The position numbers were made by a program, and so were the translations under genes. 64,000 bases of DNA, taken from assembly GCF_900103325.1 (NCBI RefSeq), contig NZ_FMXM01000022.1, forward strand, positions 1 to 64,000, written 5' to 3'. Shown here piece after piece: positions 1-8,186 of the stretch. The notes beneath the pieces are model-generated. The model made no database searches. It was not told where the DNA came from and saw nothing but the letters and a program-made list of their open reading frames with translations. The DNA comes from Mesorhizobium qingshengii. GTDB taxonomy: Bacteria; Pseudomonadota; Alphaproteobacteria; Rhizobiales; Rhizobiaceae. Position 1 is the stretch's first letter. Each line of letters opens with the position of its first letter.

Positions 1-94
1 CGTGCCGATCGCCATGGAAGAGAAGCTGCGCTTCGCCATCCGTGAAGGCGGCCGCACCGTCGGTGCCGGCATCGTCGTCACCATCAAAGAGTAA
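1..94 (+). CDS. tuf: Elongation factor Tu, C-terminal end (partial)
   Basis: The window opens inside a gene whose last 30 codons read to a TAA at 92-94. The residues RFAIREGGRTVGAGIVV are the conserved end of the EF-Tu domain III barrel. EF-Tu brings aminoacyl-tRNA to the ribosome as a GTP complex in the cytoplasm. A tuf gene directly before rpsJ is the usual str/S10 arrangement in alphaproteobacteria, so transcription probably runs on into the ribosomal genes. The rest of the gene lies outside the window. Confidence 0.95.
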   Translation, partial: VPIAMEEKLRFAIREGGRTVGAGIVVTIKE

Positions 95-115
95 TTTGGA
101 CTTAAACCGATCTGT

Positions 116-138
116 CGCGGGCGCAGGATATGCCCGCG
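116..138 (+). promoter_or_regulatory. Hairpin in the tuf-rpsJ spacer
   Basis: The arms CGCGGGC and GCCCGCG pair across a 9-base loop in the 69-bp gap between tuf and rpsJ. No T-run follows, so it is not a classical terminator. It could be a processing or attenuation element at the S10 operon entrance; that role is inferred from position only. Confidence 0.35.
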
Positions 139-163
139 CCGCGCCAGAACAAGGAAGTGACGC

Positions 164-472
164 ATGAACGGACAGAATATCCGCATCCGCCTGAAGGCGT
201 TTGATCACCGCGTGCTCGACGCCTCGACAAAGGAAATCGTGTCGACGGCCAAGCGCACCGGTGCCAACGTCCGCGGCCCCATTCCGCTGCCGACGCGGAT
301 CGAAAAGTTCACGGTCAACCGGTCGCCTCACGTCGACAAGAAGAGCCGCGAGCAGTTCGAGATGCGCACGCACAAGCGTCTGCTCGACATCGTCGATCCG
401 ACCCCGCAGACGGTCGATGCTTTGATGAAGCTCGATCTGGCCGCCGGTGTGGACGTCGAGATCAAGCTCTAA
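164..472 (+). CDS. rpsJ: 30S ribosomal protein S10
   Basis: 102 residues, full length for S10. The start MNGQNIRIRLKAFDHRVLD and the internal GPIPLPTRIEKFTVNRSPH are S10 hallmarks. S10 sits in the head of the 30S subunit and, in bacteria that have NusB, also takes part in antitermination as NusE. The ATG follows a GGAAGTGACGC ribosome-binding region. It is the first gene of the S10 group and is followed closely by rplC. Confidence 0.98.
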   Translation: MNGQNIRIRLKAFDHRVLDASTKEIVSTAKRTGANVRGPIPLPTRIEKFTVNRSPHVDKKSREQFEMRTHKRLLDIVDPTPQTVDALMKLDLAAGVDVEIKL

Positions 473-533
473 GGGAATGAGAGCGCGGTAAGGGGCGGTG
501 CCCCTGGCCCGGAACTCTAAAGGAATTGAACCG

Positions 534-1256
534 ATGCGTTCAGGTGTGATTGCAAAGAAGGTGGGAATGACCCGCATCTATAACGATGCCGGGGAACATG
601 TTCCCGTCACCGTTCTCCAGATGGAGAACTGCCAGGTCGTGGCGCAGCGCACGCAGGAGAAGAATGGCTACACCGCCGTTCAGCTCGGCGTTGGCCTTGC
701 CAAGGTGAAGAACACGTCGAAGGCGATGCGCGGCCATTTCGCGACCGCTTCCGTCGAGCCGAAGGCGAAGGTCGCCGAATTCCGCGTCTCCGCGGACAAC
801 ATGATCGATGTCGGCGCCGAGATCACTGTCGAGCACTTCGTTCCCGGCCAGAAGGTCGATGTGACGGGCACGACGATCGGCAAGGGCTTCCAGGGCGTCA
901 TCAAGCGCCACCACATGGGTGGTGGCCGCGCGACCCACGGTAACTCGGTATCGCACCGTACCCACGGTTCGACCGGCCAGCGCCAGGACCCCGGCAAGGT
1001 GTTCAAAGGCAAGCATATGGCTGGCCACATGGGCGACACCCGCGTAACCACGCAGAATGTCGAGATCGTTTCGACCGACGCCGATCGCGGCCTGATCCTG
1101 ATCCGCGGTGCGGTTCCCGGATCGAAGGGCGCCTGGATCCTGGTCCGCGATGCGGCCAAGGTGGCACTGCCGGCCAATGCGCCGAAGCCCGCCGCGATCC
1201 GCCCAGTTGCGGCAGCTGCTAAGAACGAGGCTCCGGCCACAGAGGGAGCGGAATAA
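534..1256 (+). CDS. rplC: 50S ribosomal protein L3
   Basis: 240 residues beginning MRSGVIAKKVGMTRIYND. The reading frame is open further upstream to 498, but the ATG at 534 follows AAAGGAATTGAACCG and matches the family start. The core GFQGVIKRHHMGGGRATHGN and GHMGDTRVTTQN segments are the conserved L3 loop that reaches the peptidyl-transferase region. The C-terminal 25 residues form an Ala/Pro-rich tail, common in alphaproteobacterial L3. The stop overlaps the rplD start by one base (TAATG), which implies coupled translation. Confidence 0.98.
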   Translation: MRSGVIAKKVGMTRIYNDAGEHVPVTVLQMENCQVVAQRTQEKNGYTAVQLGVGLAKVKNTSKAMRGHFATASVEPKAKVAEFRVSADNMIDVGAEITVEHFVPGQKVDVTGTTIGKGFQGVIKRHHMGGGRATHGNSVSHRTHGSTGQRQDPGKVFKGKHMAGHMGDTRVTTQNVEIVSTDADRGLILIRGAVPGSKGAWILVRDAAKVALPANAPKPAAIRPVAAAAKNEAPATEGAE

Positions 1257-1876
1257 TGGATCTCAAGATCACAACGCTTGGCGGCAAGGACGCCGGCAAG
1301 GTGAAACTCTCCGAGGAGATTTTCGGCCTTGATCCGCGCGAGGACATTCTGCAGCGCGTCGTGCGCTGGCAGCTCGCCAAGAAGCAGCAGGGCACGCACA
1401 AGGCCAAGGGCCGCGCCGAGATCGCGCGCACCGGCGCCAAAATGTACAAGCAGAAGGGTACGGGCCGCGCTCGTCACCATTCGGCACGCGCTCCGCAGTT
1501 CCGCGGCGGTGGCAAGGCCCACGGCCCGGTCGTCCGCAGCCACGAGCACGATCTGCCGAAGAAGGTTCGCGCGCTCGGCCTCAAGCATGCCCTCTCGGCC
1601 AAGGCCAAGAGCGCGTCGATCATCATCATCGACGAGCTGAAGCTGACCGAGGCCAAGACGAAGGCGCTCATCGCGAATTTCGCGACGCTGGGTCTGAGCA
1701 ACGCCCTGGTGATCGGCGGCGCCGAGCTTGACAAGAACTTCAAGCTGGCCGCGACGAACATCCCGAACATCGACGTGCTGCCCATCCAGGGCATCAACGT
1801 CTACGACATTCTGCGCCGCGGCACGCTGGTCCTTTCGAAGGCCGCCGTCGAGGCTCTCGAGGAGCGCTTTAAATGA
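1256..1876 (+). CDS. rplD: 50S ribosomal protein L4
   Basis: 206 residues, typical L4 size. The conserved basic loop with KMYKQKGTGRARHHSARAPQ, which lines the peptide exit tunnel, is intact. In gammaproteobacteria L4 autoregulates the S10 operon; nothing here shows whether that applies. It starts on the last base of the rplC stop codon and its own stop overlaps rplW (ATGA), so three genes are translationally chained. Confidence 0.98.
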   Translation: MDLKITTLGGKDAGKVKLSEEIFGLDPREDILQRVVRWQLAKKQQGTHKAKGRAEIARTGAKMYKQKGTGRARHHSARAPQFRGGGKAHGPVVRSHEHDLPKKVRALGLKHALSAKAKSASIIIIDELKLTEAKTKALIANFATLGLSNALVIGGAELDKNFKLAATNIPNIDVLPIQGINVYDILRRGTLVLSKAAVEALEERFK

Positions 1877-2166
1877 CCGACCTTCGTCACTACGACGTGA
1901 TCGTCAGCCCGGCGATCACCGAAAAGTCGACCATGGCTTCCGAGCAGAACCAGGTCGTCTTCAACGTCGCCAAGAAGGCGTCGAAGCCGGAAATCAAGGC
2001 TGCCGTCGAAGCGCTGTTCGGCGTCAAGGTGATGGCCGTGAACACGCTTGTCCGCAAGGGCAAGATCAAGCGCTTCCGCGGCACGATCGGCCGCCAGAGC
2101 GACGTCAAGAAGGCGATTGTGACGCTGGCCGACGGCCAGTCGATCGACGTCGCGACGGGTCTCTGA
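1873..2166 (+). CDS. rplW: 50S ribosomal protein L23
   Basis: 97 residues with DVIVSPAITEKSTMASEQN at the N terminus and VRKGKIKRFRGTIGRQSD in the long loop, both standard for L23. The protein lies at the polypeptide exit and docks SRP and trigger factor. The ATG overlaps the end of rplD by four bases; the gap to rplB is 22 bp. Confidence 0.98.
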   Translation: MTDLRHYDVIVSPAITEKSTMASEQNQVVFNVAKKASKPEIKAAVEALFGVKVMAVNTLVRKGKIKRFRGTIGRQSDVKKAIVTLADGQSIDVATGL

Positions 2167-2188
2167 GCAAGGCCGCGAGGACAGAACA

Positions 2189-3022
2189 ATGGCACTGAAA
2201 AAATTCAACCCGGTAACGCCGAGCACCCGCCAGCTGGTCATCGTCGACCGCTCGGGCCTCTACAAGGGCAAGCCCGTCAAGGGCCTGACCGAAGGCCTGA
2301 CCAAGTCGGGCGGCCGCAACAACCACGGTCGCATCACCGCCCGCTTCATCGGTGGTGGTCACAAGCGTTCGTACCGCATCATCGACTTCAAGCGCCGCAA
2401 GTTCGACGTCGTCGGCACGGTCGAGCGCATTGAATACGATCCGAACCGCACCGCTTTCATCGCGCTCATCAAGTACGACGATGGCGAGCTGTCCTACATC
2501 ATCGCTCCGCAGCGTCTGGCTCCCGGCGACAAGATCGTGTCCGGTGAATCGGTTGATGTGAAGCCGGGCAATGCGATGCCGCTGGCTTCGATGCCGGTCG
2601 GCACGATCGTCCACAACATCGAGCTGAAGCCGGGCAAGGGTGCCCAGGTTGCCCGTTCGGCAGGCGGTTATGGCCAGCTGGTCGGTCGCGACCAGGGCAT
2701 GGCGATCCTGCGCCTCAACTCGGGCGAGCAGCGTGTCGTTCACGGCTCCTGCATGGCCACCGTCGGCGCCGTGTCCAATCCGGACCATGGCAACATCAAC
2801 GACGGCAAGGCCGGTCGCACGGTTTGGCGCGGCAAGCGTCCGCACAATCGCGGCGTGACCATGAACCCGGTCGACCATCCGCACGGCGGTGGTGAAGGCC
2901 GCACCTCGGGTGGCCGTCATCCGGTCAGCCCCTGGGGCAAGCCGACCAAGGGCAAGAAGACGCGGTCCAACAAGGCGACCGACAAGTTCATCCTGCGCTC
3001 GCGCCATCAGCGCAAGAGCTAA
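2189..3022 (+). CDS. rplB: 50S ribosomal protein L2
   Basis: 277 residues. It carries SGGRNNHGRITARFIGGGHK, the OB-fold core, and the C-terminal MNPVDHPHGGGEGRTSGG segment with the histidine important for peptidyl-transferase function. L2 is a primary 23S-binding protein needed for subunit joining. GAGGACAGAACA precedes the ATG. It is part of the continuous S10 operon, with rpsS 17 bp downstream. Confidence 0.98.
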   Translation: MALKKFNPVTPSTRQLVIVDRSGLYKGKPVKGLTEGLTKSGGRNNHGRITARFIGGGHKRSYRIIDFKRRKFDVVGTVERIEYDPNRTAFIALIKYDDGELSYIIAPQRLAPGDKIVSGESVDVKPGNAMPLASMPVGTIVHNIELKPGKGAQVARSAGGYGQLVGRDQGMAILRLNSGEQRVVHGSCMATVGAVSNPDHGNINDGKAGRTVWRGKRPHNRGVTMNPVDHPHGGGEGRTSGGRHPVSPWGKPTKGKKTRSNKATDKFILRSRHQRKS

Positions 3023-3038
3023 GAAGAGGTAACGCCAA

Positions 3039-3317
3039 GTGACTCGTTCGATTTGGAAAGGCCCCTTCATTGACGGCTACCTTCTCAAGAAGGTGGACAA
3101 GGTTCGTGAAGGTGGTCGCAATGAGGTGATCAAGATGTGGAGCCGTCGCTCCACCATCCTGCCGCAGTTCGTCGGCTTCACCTTCGGTGTCTACAACGGC
3201 CAGAAGCATGTTCCCGTCTCGGTGAATGAGGACATGGTCGGTCACAAGTTCGGTGAATTCGCTCCGACCCGGACCTACTACGGTCACGGCGCGGATAAGA
3301 AGGCGAAGAGGAAATAA
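3039..3317 (+). CDS. rpsS: 30S ribosomal protein S19
   Basis: 92 residues: TRSIWKGPFIDGYLLKK at the N terminus and GHKFGEFAPTRTYYGHGADK near the end are diagnostic. The start codon is GTG, preceded by AAGAGGTAACGCCAA. S19 contacts S13 at the 30S head. It ends two bases before rplV. Confidence 0.97.
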   Translation: MTRSIWKGPFIDGYLLKKVDKVREGGRNEVIKMWSRRSTILPQFVGFTFGVYNGQKHVPVSVNEDMVGHKFGEFAPTRTYYGHGADKKAKRK

Positions 3318-3319
3318 TC

Positions 3320-3709
3320 ATGGGCAAGGCCAAAGCTCCGCGCAGGCTTGCTGACAACGAAGCGCGCGCCGTGTTGCGCACGATCCGTATCAGCCCGCAG
3401 AAGCTGAACCTGGTTGCCGCGCTCATCCGCGGCAAGAAGGTCGCGACAGCGCTATCCGACCTCGAATTCTCGGCCAAGCGGATTTCCGGCACGGTCAAGA
3501 AGACGCTGGAATCGGCCATCGCCAACGCGGAAAACAACCACGACCTCGACGTCGATGCGCTGATCGTGGCGGAAGCCTATGTCGGCAAGTCCATCGTCAT
3601 GAAGCGGTTCCATGCCCGTGGACGTGGTCGCGCCAGCCGTATCGAGAAGCCGTTCTCGCACCTCACGATCGTTGTTCGTGAAGTCGAAGAAAAAGGGGAG
3701 GCCGCATAA
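3320..3709 (+). CDS. rplV: 50S ribosomal protein L22
   Basis: 129 residues. RISPQKLNLVAALIRGKK and the beta-hairpin RFHARGRGRASRIEKPFSHL that lines the exit tunnel and carries macrolide-resistance positions are both present. The TAA stop overlaps the ATG of rpsC by one base (TAATG), so the two are translationally coupled. Confidence 0.98.
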   Translation: MGKAKAPRRLADNEARAVLRTIRISPQKLNLVAALIRGKKVATALSDLEFSAKRISGTVKKTLESAIANAENNHDLDVDALIVAEAYVGKSIVMKRFHARGRGRASRIEKPFSHLTIVVREVEEKGEAA

Positions 3710-4434
3710 TGGGCCAGAAAGTCAATCCGATCGGTCTTCGCCTTGGCATCAACCGCACCTGGGATTCGCGCTGGTTCGCGAACACCGGCGAGTACGGCAA
3801 GCTGCTGCATGAGGACATCAAGATCCGCAAGTATCTTGAGAAGGAACTCAAGCAGGCCGCGATCTCGAAGGTCGTGATCGAGCGTCCGCACAAGAAGTGC
3901 CGCGTCACCATCCATGCCGCGCGTCCGGGCCTGATCATTGGCAAGAAGGGCGCTGACATCGAGAAGCTTCGCAAGAAGCTGATGGAGATGACGAAGTCCG
4001 AGACGCACCTCAACATCGTTGAAGTGCGCAAGCCGGAGATCGACGCGACCTTGGTCGCCCAGTCGATCGCCCAGCAGCTCGAACGCCGCATCGCGTTCCG
4101 CCGCGCCATGAAGCGTGCCGTTCAGTCGGCGATGCGCCTCGGTGCCGAGGGCATCCGCATCAACTGCGCCGGCCGTCTTGGCGGCGCCGAGATCGCGCGC
4201 ATGGAATGGTACCGTGAAGGCCGCGTGCCGCTGCATACGCTGCGCGCCGATGTCGACTACGGCACGGCCGAGGCACATACGGCGTACGGCATCTGCGGCG
4301 TCAAGGTCTGGGTGTTCAAGGGCGAGATCCTCGAGCATGACCCGATGGCTTCGGAGCGTCGCGCCACTGAAGGCGACAATGCGCATGGCGGTGGTGGTGA
4401 TCGCGAACGCGGTCGTCGTCGCGAAAACGCCTGA
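3709..4434 (+). CDS. rpsC: 30S ribosomal protein S3
   Basis: 241 residues beginning MGQKVNPIGLRLGINRTWDS. The KH domain motif RPGLIIGKKGADIEKLRKKL and the C-domain GRLGGAEIARMEWYREGRVP are intact. S3 lines the mRNA entry tunnel. The last ~25 residues form a Gly/Arg-rich low-complexity tail (GGGGDRERGRRRENA), usual for alphaproteobacteria. It overlaps rplV by one base. Confidence 0.98.
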   Translation: MGQKVNPIGLRLGINRTWDSRWFANTGEYGKLLHEDIKIRKYLEKELKQAAISKVVIERPHKKCRVTIHAARPGLIIGKKGADIEKLRKKLMEMTKSETHLNIVEVRKPEIDATLVAQSIAQQLERRIAFRRAMKRAVQSAMRLGAEGIRINCAGRLGGAEIARMEWYREGRVPLHTLRADVDYGTAEAHTAYGICGVKVWVFKGEILEHDPMASERRATEGDNAHGGGGDRERGRRRENA

Positions 4435-4461
4435 GACATTTAGGAATTTGGAGTTAGAACG

Positions 4462-4875
4462 ATGCTGCAGCCAAAGCGCACAAAGTTCCGCAAGCAGTTC
4501 AAGGGCCGTATCCATGGTACCGCAAAGGGCGGCACCAATCTGGATTTCGGTGGTTTCGGGCTGAAGGCGCTTGAGCCGAACCGCGTCACCGCGCGTGAGA
4601 TCGAGGCGGCCCGCCGCGCGATCACTCGCGAAATGAAGCGCGCTGGTCGCGTCTGGATCCGTATTTTCCCGGACGTGCCGGTCACTTCGAAGCCGACCGA
4701 AGTTCGTATGGGTAAGGGCAAGGGCGCGGTCGACTACTGGGCGGCGCGCGTCAAGCCGGGCCGCATCATGTTCGAGATCGACGGCGTCAATGAAGAAACC
4801 GCCCGTGAGGCACTGCGTCTCGGCGCGGCCAAGCTCTCGGTCAAGACGCGCTTCGTGCAGCGCATCGCAGAATAA
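4462..4875 (+). CDS. rplP: 50S ribosomal protein L16
   Basis: 137 residues with MLQPKRTKFRKQFKGRIHGT at the N terminus and TEVRMGKGKGAVDYWAARVK in the centre, the segment near the A-site tRNA. Length and sequence are standard. A GGAATTTGGAGTTAGAACG leader supplies the ribosome-binding site. rpmC follows after 13 bp. Confidence 0.98.
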   Translation: MLQPKRTKFRKQFKGRIHGTAKGGTNLDFGGFGLKALEPNRVTAREIEAARRAITREMKRAGRVWIRIFPDVPVTSKPTEVRMGKGKGAVDYWAARVKPGRIMFEIDGVNEETAREALRLGAAKLSVKTRFVQRIAE

Positions 4876-4888
4876 GGACGGGCTGATC

Positions 4889-5089
4889 ATGAAAGCCGAA
4901 GACATCCGGACCAAGACCCAGGACCAGCTGACCGACGACCTGGCCAGCCTGAAGAAGGAGCAGTTCAACCTGCGCTTCCAGAAGGCCACCGGCCAGCTCG
5001 AGAAGACCGCACGCGTGAGGCAGGTCCGCAAGGACATCGCGCGTATCAAGACCATCGCTGCGGAAAAGTCCGCGGCTAAGAAGGCTTAA
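4889..5089 (+). CDS. rpmC: 50S ribosomal protein L29
   Basis: 66 residues, MKAEDIRTKTQDQLTDDLAS onward, a two-helix protein at the exit tunnel that helps bind trigger factor and SRP. The frame is open upstream to 4790 inside rplP, but the family start is the ATG at 4889, preceded by AAGGACGGGCTGATC. It lies between rplP and rpsQ as in nearly all bacteria. Confidence 0.97.
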   Translation: MKAEDIRTKTQDQLTDDLASLKKEQFNLRFQKATGQLEKTARVRQVRKDIARIKTIAAEKSAAKKA

Positions 5090-5100
5090 GGACGAAAACC

Positions 5101-5340
5101 ATGCCAAAGCGCATTCTGCAGGGCACCGTCGTCAGCGACAAGAACGAGAAGACGGTTGTCGTCAAGGTCGAACGGCGCTTCACGCATCCCGTGATGAAGA
5201 AGACCGTGCGCATGACCAAGAAGTACAAGGCGCACGACGAAAACAACGCCCACAAGGTTGGCGATCAGGTATTCATCCAGGAATCGAAGCCGATTTCCAA
5301 GGATAAGCGCTGGATCGTCGTGTCTTCGGACCAAGCGTAA
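5101..5340 (+). CDS. rpsQ: 30S ribosomal protein S17
   Basis: 79 residues: LQGTVVSDKNEKTVVVKVER and the OB-fold SKPISKDKRWIVV segment identify S17, a primary 16S-binding protein. It sits 11 bp after rpmC and has AAGGACGAAAACC as leader. The following 72-bp gap to rplN contains a hairpin built on GGGCTTTGAGCCC. Confidence 0.97.
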   Translation: MPKRILQGTVVSDKNEKTVVVKVERRFTHPVMKKTVRMTKKYKAHDENNAHKVGDQVFIQESKPISKDKRWIVVSSDQA

Positions 5341-5412
5341 ACAAACGAATTTTGGACAGACCGGGGAGGGGCTTTGAGCCCGTCCCGTTAGAAAAGAAGA
5401 AGGCGGCCAGTC

Positions 5413-5781
5413 ATGATTCAGATGCAAACAAACCTCGACGTCGCGGATAATTCCGGCGCCCGTCGTGTCATGTGCATCAAGGTGCTGGGCGGCTCGAAGC
5501 GGAAATATGCTTCCGTGGGCGACATCATCGTGGTGTCGATCAAGGAAGCCATTCCGCGCGGCCGCGTGAAGAAGGGCGATGTGATGAAGGCGGTCGTGGT
5601 TCGCACGGCCAAGGACATCCGCCGCCCGGACGGCAGCGTGATCCGTTTCGACAAGAACGCGGCCGTTCTCGTCGACAACAAGAAAGAGCCGATCGGCACG
5701 CGTATCTTCGGACCAGTTCCGCGCGAACTCCGCGCCAAGAACCACATGAAGATCATCTCGCTCGCGCCTGAAGTGCTGTAA
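5413..5781 (+). CDS. rplN: 50S ribosomal protein L14
   Basis: 122 residues, the universal L14 length. MIQMQTNLDVADNSGARRVM and the end RELRAKNHMKIISLAPEVL are diagnostic. L14 lies at the subunit interface. It is the first gene of the spc group in the classical division. The AAGAAGAAGGCGGCCAGTC leader gives the ribosome-binding site. Confidence 0.98.
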   Translation: MIQMQTNLDVADNSGARRVMCIKVLGGSKRKYASVGDIIVVSIKEAIPRGRVKKGDVMKAVVVRTAKDIRRPDGSVIRFDKNAAVLVDNKKEPIGTRIFGPVPRELRAKNHMKIISLAPEVL

Positions 5782-5793
5782 GGAGCCGGACCA

Positions 5794-6108
5794 ATGCAAA
5801 AGATTAGAAAAGGCGACAAGGTCGTCGTGCTGGCCGGCAAGGACAAGGGCCGTTCGGGCGAAGTCCTCTCGGTACAGCCGAAGGAAGACACCGCGCTGGT
5901 GCGCGGCGTCAACATGATCCGTCGTCACCAGAAGCAATCCCAGTCCCAAGAGGGCGGGATCATAACCAAGGAAGCGCCGATCCAGCTGTCGAACATCGCG
6001 CTGGCCGACCCCAAGGATGGCAAGCCGACCCGCGTCGGCTTCATCTTCCAGAAGGACGGCAAGAAGGTGCGCGTCGCCAAGCGCTCGGGAGAAGTCATCA
6101 ATGGCTAA
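5794..6108 (+). CDS. rplX: 50S ribosomal protein L24
   Basis: 104 residues with the KOW motif KIRKGDKVVVLAGKDKGRSG at the N terminus and MIRRHQKQSQSQEGGIITKE in the middle. L24 is an early assembly initiator on 23S rRNA. Its last eight bases overlap the start of rplE, so the two are likely coupled. Confidence 0.97.
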   Translation: MQKIRKGDKVVVLAGKDKGRSGEVLSVQPKEDTALVRGVNMIRRHQKQSQSQEGGIITKEAPIQLSNIALADPKDGKPTRVGFIFQKDGKKVRVAKRSGEVING

Positions 6109-6679
6109 GGCTCAATCCAAGCAGGCGACTGCCCAGAACACGCCGCGTCTCAAGCAGGTCTACAACGAGACCATTCGCAAGGCGCTGCAGGAGCAGTTCG
6201 GCTACGAGAACGAGATGCAGGTTCCGCGCATCGACAAGATCGTGCTGAACATGGGCGTCGGCGAAGCGACCGGCGACTCGAAGAAGCCTTCGATCGCCGC
6301 CGAGGACCTGGCGATGATCGCCGGCCAGAAGGCCGTCGTCACCCGCGCTCGCAACTCGATCGCCGGCTTCAAGGTCCGCGAAAAGATGCCGATCGGCGCC
6401 AAGGTCACGCTGCGCAAGGAACGCATGTACGAGTTCCTCGACCGCCTCGTGAACATCGCACTGCCACGCGTCCGCGACTTCCGCGGGCTGAATCCGAAGA
6501 GCTTCGATGGCCGTGGCAACTACGCCATGGGCATCAAGGAACACATCGTGTTCCCGGAGATCAACTACGACAAGGTTGATCAGATCTGGGGCATGGACGT
6601 CATCGTTTGTACGACTGCGAAGACGGACGACGAAGCCAGGGCATTGCTCAAGGCCTTCAACTTCCCCTTCCGCCAGTAA
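6101..6679 (+). CDS. rplE: 50S ribosomal protein L5
   Basis: 192 residues. VPRIDKIVLNMGVGEATGDS and YAMGIKEHIVFPEINYDKVD are conserved L5 segments. The start at 6101, MAKAQSKQATAQ, gives the short N-terminal extension normal in rhizobia and overlaps rplX by eight bases; the frame is open further upstream but within rplX. L5 binds 5S rRNA and bridges to the 30S head. Confidence 0.96.
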   Translation: MAKAQSKQATAQNTPRLKQVYNETIRKALQEQFGYENEMQVPRIDKIVLNMGVGEATGDSKKPSIAAEDLAMIAGQKAVVTRARNSIAGFKVREKMPIGAKVTLRKERMYEFLDRLVNIALPRVRDFRGLNPKSFDGRGNYAMGIKEHIVFPEINYDKVDQIWGMDVIVCTTAKTDDEARALLKAFNFPFRQ

Positions 6680-6706
6680 CGGCAGCGAGAAAAGGAAAAA
6701 TCTGAA

Positions 6707-7012
6707 ATGGCAAAGACCAGCTCAGTCGAGAAGAACAACAGGCGCCGCAAGCTTGCCGACCAGTACGGTCCCAAGCGTGCAGCCCTCAAGGCGATCATCA
6801 TGGATCAGTCCAAGCCGATGGAGGAGCGCTTCCGCGCTCAGCTCAAGCTTGCCGCCTTGCCGCGCAACTCGGCCAAGATCCGCATCCGTAACCGCTGCGA
6901 AGTCACCGGCCGTCCGCGCGCCTACTATCGCAAGCTCAAAGTATCGCGCATCGCGCTTCGTGATCTCGGCAACAACGGCCAGATCCCGGGCCTGGTCAAG
7001 TCGAGCTGGTAA
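6707..7012 (+). CDS. rpsN: 30S ribosomal protein S14 (zinc-independent form)
   Basis: 101 residues with RNRCEVTGRPRAYYRKLKVS and the C-terminal GNNGQIPGLVKSSW. Only one cysteine is present in the region where the short zinc form has two CXXC pairs, so this is the long, zinc-free type. S14 is a late-assembling protein in the 30S head. It lies 12 bp before rpsH. Confidence 0.97.
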   Translation: MAKTSSVEKNNRRRKLADQYGPKRAALKAIIMDQSKPMEERFRAQLKLAALPRNSAKIRIRNRCEVTGRPRAYYRKLKVSRIALRDLGNNGQIPGLVKSSW

Positions 7013-7024
7013 GGAGGACATAAC

Positions 7025-7423
7025 ATGTCATTGAGCGATCCTCTCGGCGATATGCTGACCCGCATCCGCAACGCCTACGGCCGCAAGAAGTCGAGTGTTT
7101 CGACGCCGGCTTCGCGTCTGCGCACCCGCGTCCTCGACGTGCTGAAGGCTGAAGGCTACATCCGCGACTACAGCCAGACCGATTTCGACAACGGCAAGTC
7201 CGAGATCGAAATCGAGCTGAAGTATTTCGACGGTGCACCGGTGGTGCGCGAAATCGCCCGCGTCTCGAAGCCTGGCCGCCGCGTCTATGTTTCGGCCAAG
7301 TCGATCCCGCACGTCGCCAACGGCCTCGGCATCGCCATCCTTTCGACACCGAAGGGCGTGATGGCCGACCACGAAGCACGCGAACAGAACGTCGGCGGTG
7401 AAATCCTCTGCCAGATCTTCTGA
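7025..7423 (+). CDS. rpsH: 30S ribosomal protein S8
   Basis: 132 residues: SDPLGDMLTRIRNAYGRKKS and the C-terminal IAILSTPKGVMADHEAREQN are S8 signatures. S8 is a primary 16S binder and, in enterobacteria, the spc operon autoregulator. AAGGAGGACATAAC before the ATG is a strong ribosome-binding site. A palindromic intergenic element starts just after the stop. Confidence 0.98.
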   Translation: MSLSDPLGDMLTRIRNAYGRKKSSVSTPASRLRTRVLDVLKAEGYIRDYSQTDFDNGKSEIEIELKYFDGAPVVREIARVSKPGRRVYVSAKSIPHVANGLGIAILSTPKGVMADHEAREQNVGGEILCQIF

Positions 7424-7435
7424 TCTGGCGTGTGA

Positions 7436-7474
7436 CCGGCAAAATCGGAATCCGGTTTTCGGGATCATGCCCGA
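7436..7474. repeat. Degenerate intergenic palindromic element 1
   Basis: In the rpsH-rplF gap the right-hand part reads CCGGTTTTCGGGATCATGC, the outer arm of a widespread rhizobial GATC-type intergenic palindrome. The left arm is decayed (GACCGGCAAAATCGG). Two better copies follow at 8053 and 8547. Assignment to a repeat family rests on the shared GATCATGC and CCGAAAA arms. Confidence 0.5.
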
Positions 7475-7515
7475 AGACAGAGACCTGAAACAAGAGAAGT
7501 GACGAGGACAACAAA

Positions 7516-8049
7516 ATGTCTCGTATTGGAAAGAAACCCGTTTCGCTGCCGCAGGGCGTGACCGCGACCGTCAACGGCCAGACCGTGACGGCGAAGGGCC
7601 CCAAGGGCGAGCTGAAGTTCGTGGTGAACGAAGAAGTCCTGGTCAAGATGGAAGGCAGCGAGATCGCTGTCCAGCCGCGCGACCAGACCAAGACGGCCCG
7701 CTCCAAGTGGGGTATGTCGCGCACGCAGATCGTCAACATCCTGCAGGGCGTCAAGGACGGTTTCGAGAAGAAGCTCGAGATCACCGGCGTCGGCTATCGC
7801 GCCGCCATGCAGGGCAAGAACCTGCAGCTGGCCCTTGGCTTCAGCCATGATGTCGTTTACGAGACCCCGGCTGGCATCACGATCACTGTGCCGAAGCCGA
7901 CGGAAATCACCGTGACCGGCATCGACAAGCAGCAGGTCGGCCAGGTTGCCGCCGAGATCCGCGAATATCGCGGTCCTGAGCCCTACAAGGGCAAGGGTGT
8001 CCGCTACGCTGGCGAGAAGATCGTCCGCAAGGAAGGCAAGAAGAAGTAG
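7516..8049 (+). CDS. rplF: 50S ribosomal protein L6
   Basis: 177 residues beginning MSRIGKKPVSLPQGVTATVN and ending with the conserved EPYKGKGVRYAGEKIVRKEG. L6 sits near the GTPase-associated region of the 50S. Its 92-bp upstream gap holds a decayed palindromic element, and the 137-bp downstream gap another. GACGAGGACAACAAA precedes the ATG. Confidence 0.98.
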   Translation: MSRIGKKPVSLPQGVTATVNGQTVTAKGPKGELKFVVNEEVLVKMEGSEIAVQPRDQTKTARSKWGMSRTQIVNILQGVKDGFEKKLEITGVGYRAAMQGKNLQLALGFSHDVVYETPAGITITVPKPTEITVTGIDKQQVGQVAAEIREYRGPEPYKGKGVRYAGEKIVRKEGKKK

Positions 8050-8052
8050 TGG

Positions 8053-8094
8053 GCTTGGCCCCGAAAAGTTGAGACTTTTCGGAGAGGACCAAGC
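8053..8094. repeat. Intergenic palindromic element 2
   Basis: GCTTGG at 8053-8058 pairs with CCAAGC at 8089-8094, and CCGAAAAGT pairs with ACTTTTCGG inside, giving a long hairpin between rplF and rplR. The inner arm is identical to that of the element at 8547; the outer arm differs, so they are related mosaics rather than exact copies. Confidence 0.7.
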
Positions 8095-8186
8095 TAAAGA
8101 GATGTAACGCCGCGGGGAGCGGTCGCGGGAGGCGCTTTCGCCTACCGCATAGGGCGGCCCCCGTTTTTTGAAGGCAAGGAACTATC

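Noticed and set aside
680..1588. 302-codon minus-strand open frame
   Set aside because: Antisense to rplC and rplD, with low-complexity Arg/Ala composition; a by-product of GC-rich codon use.
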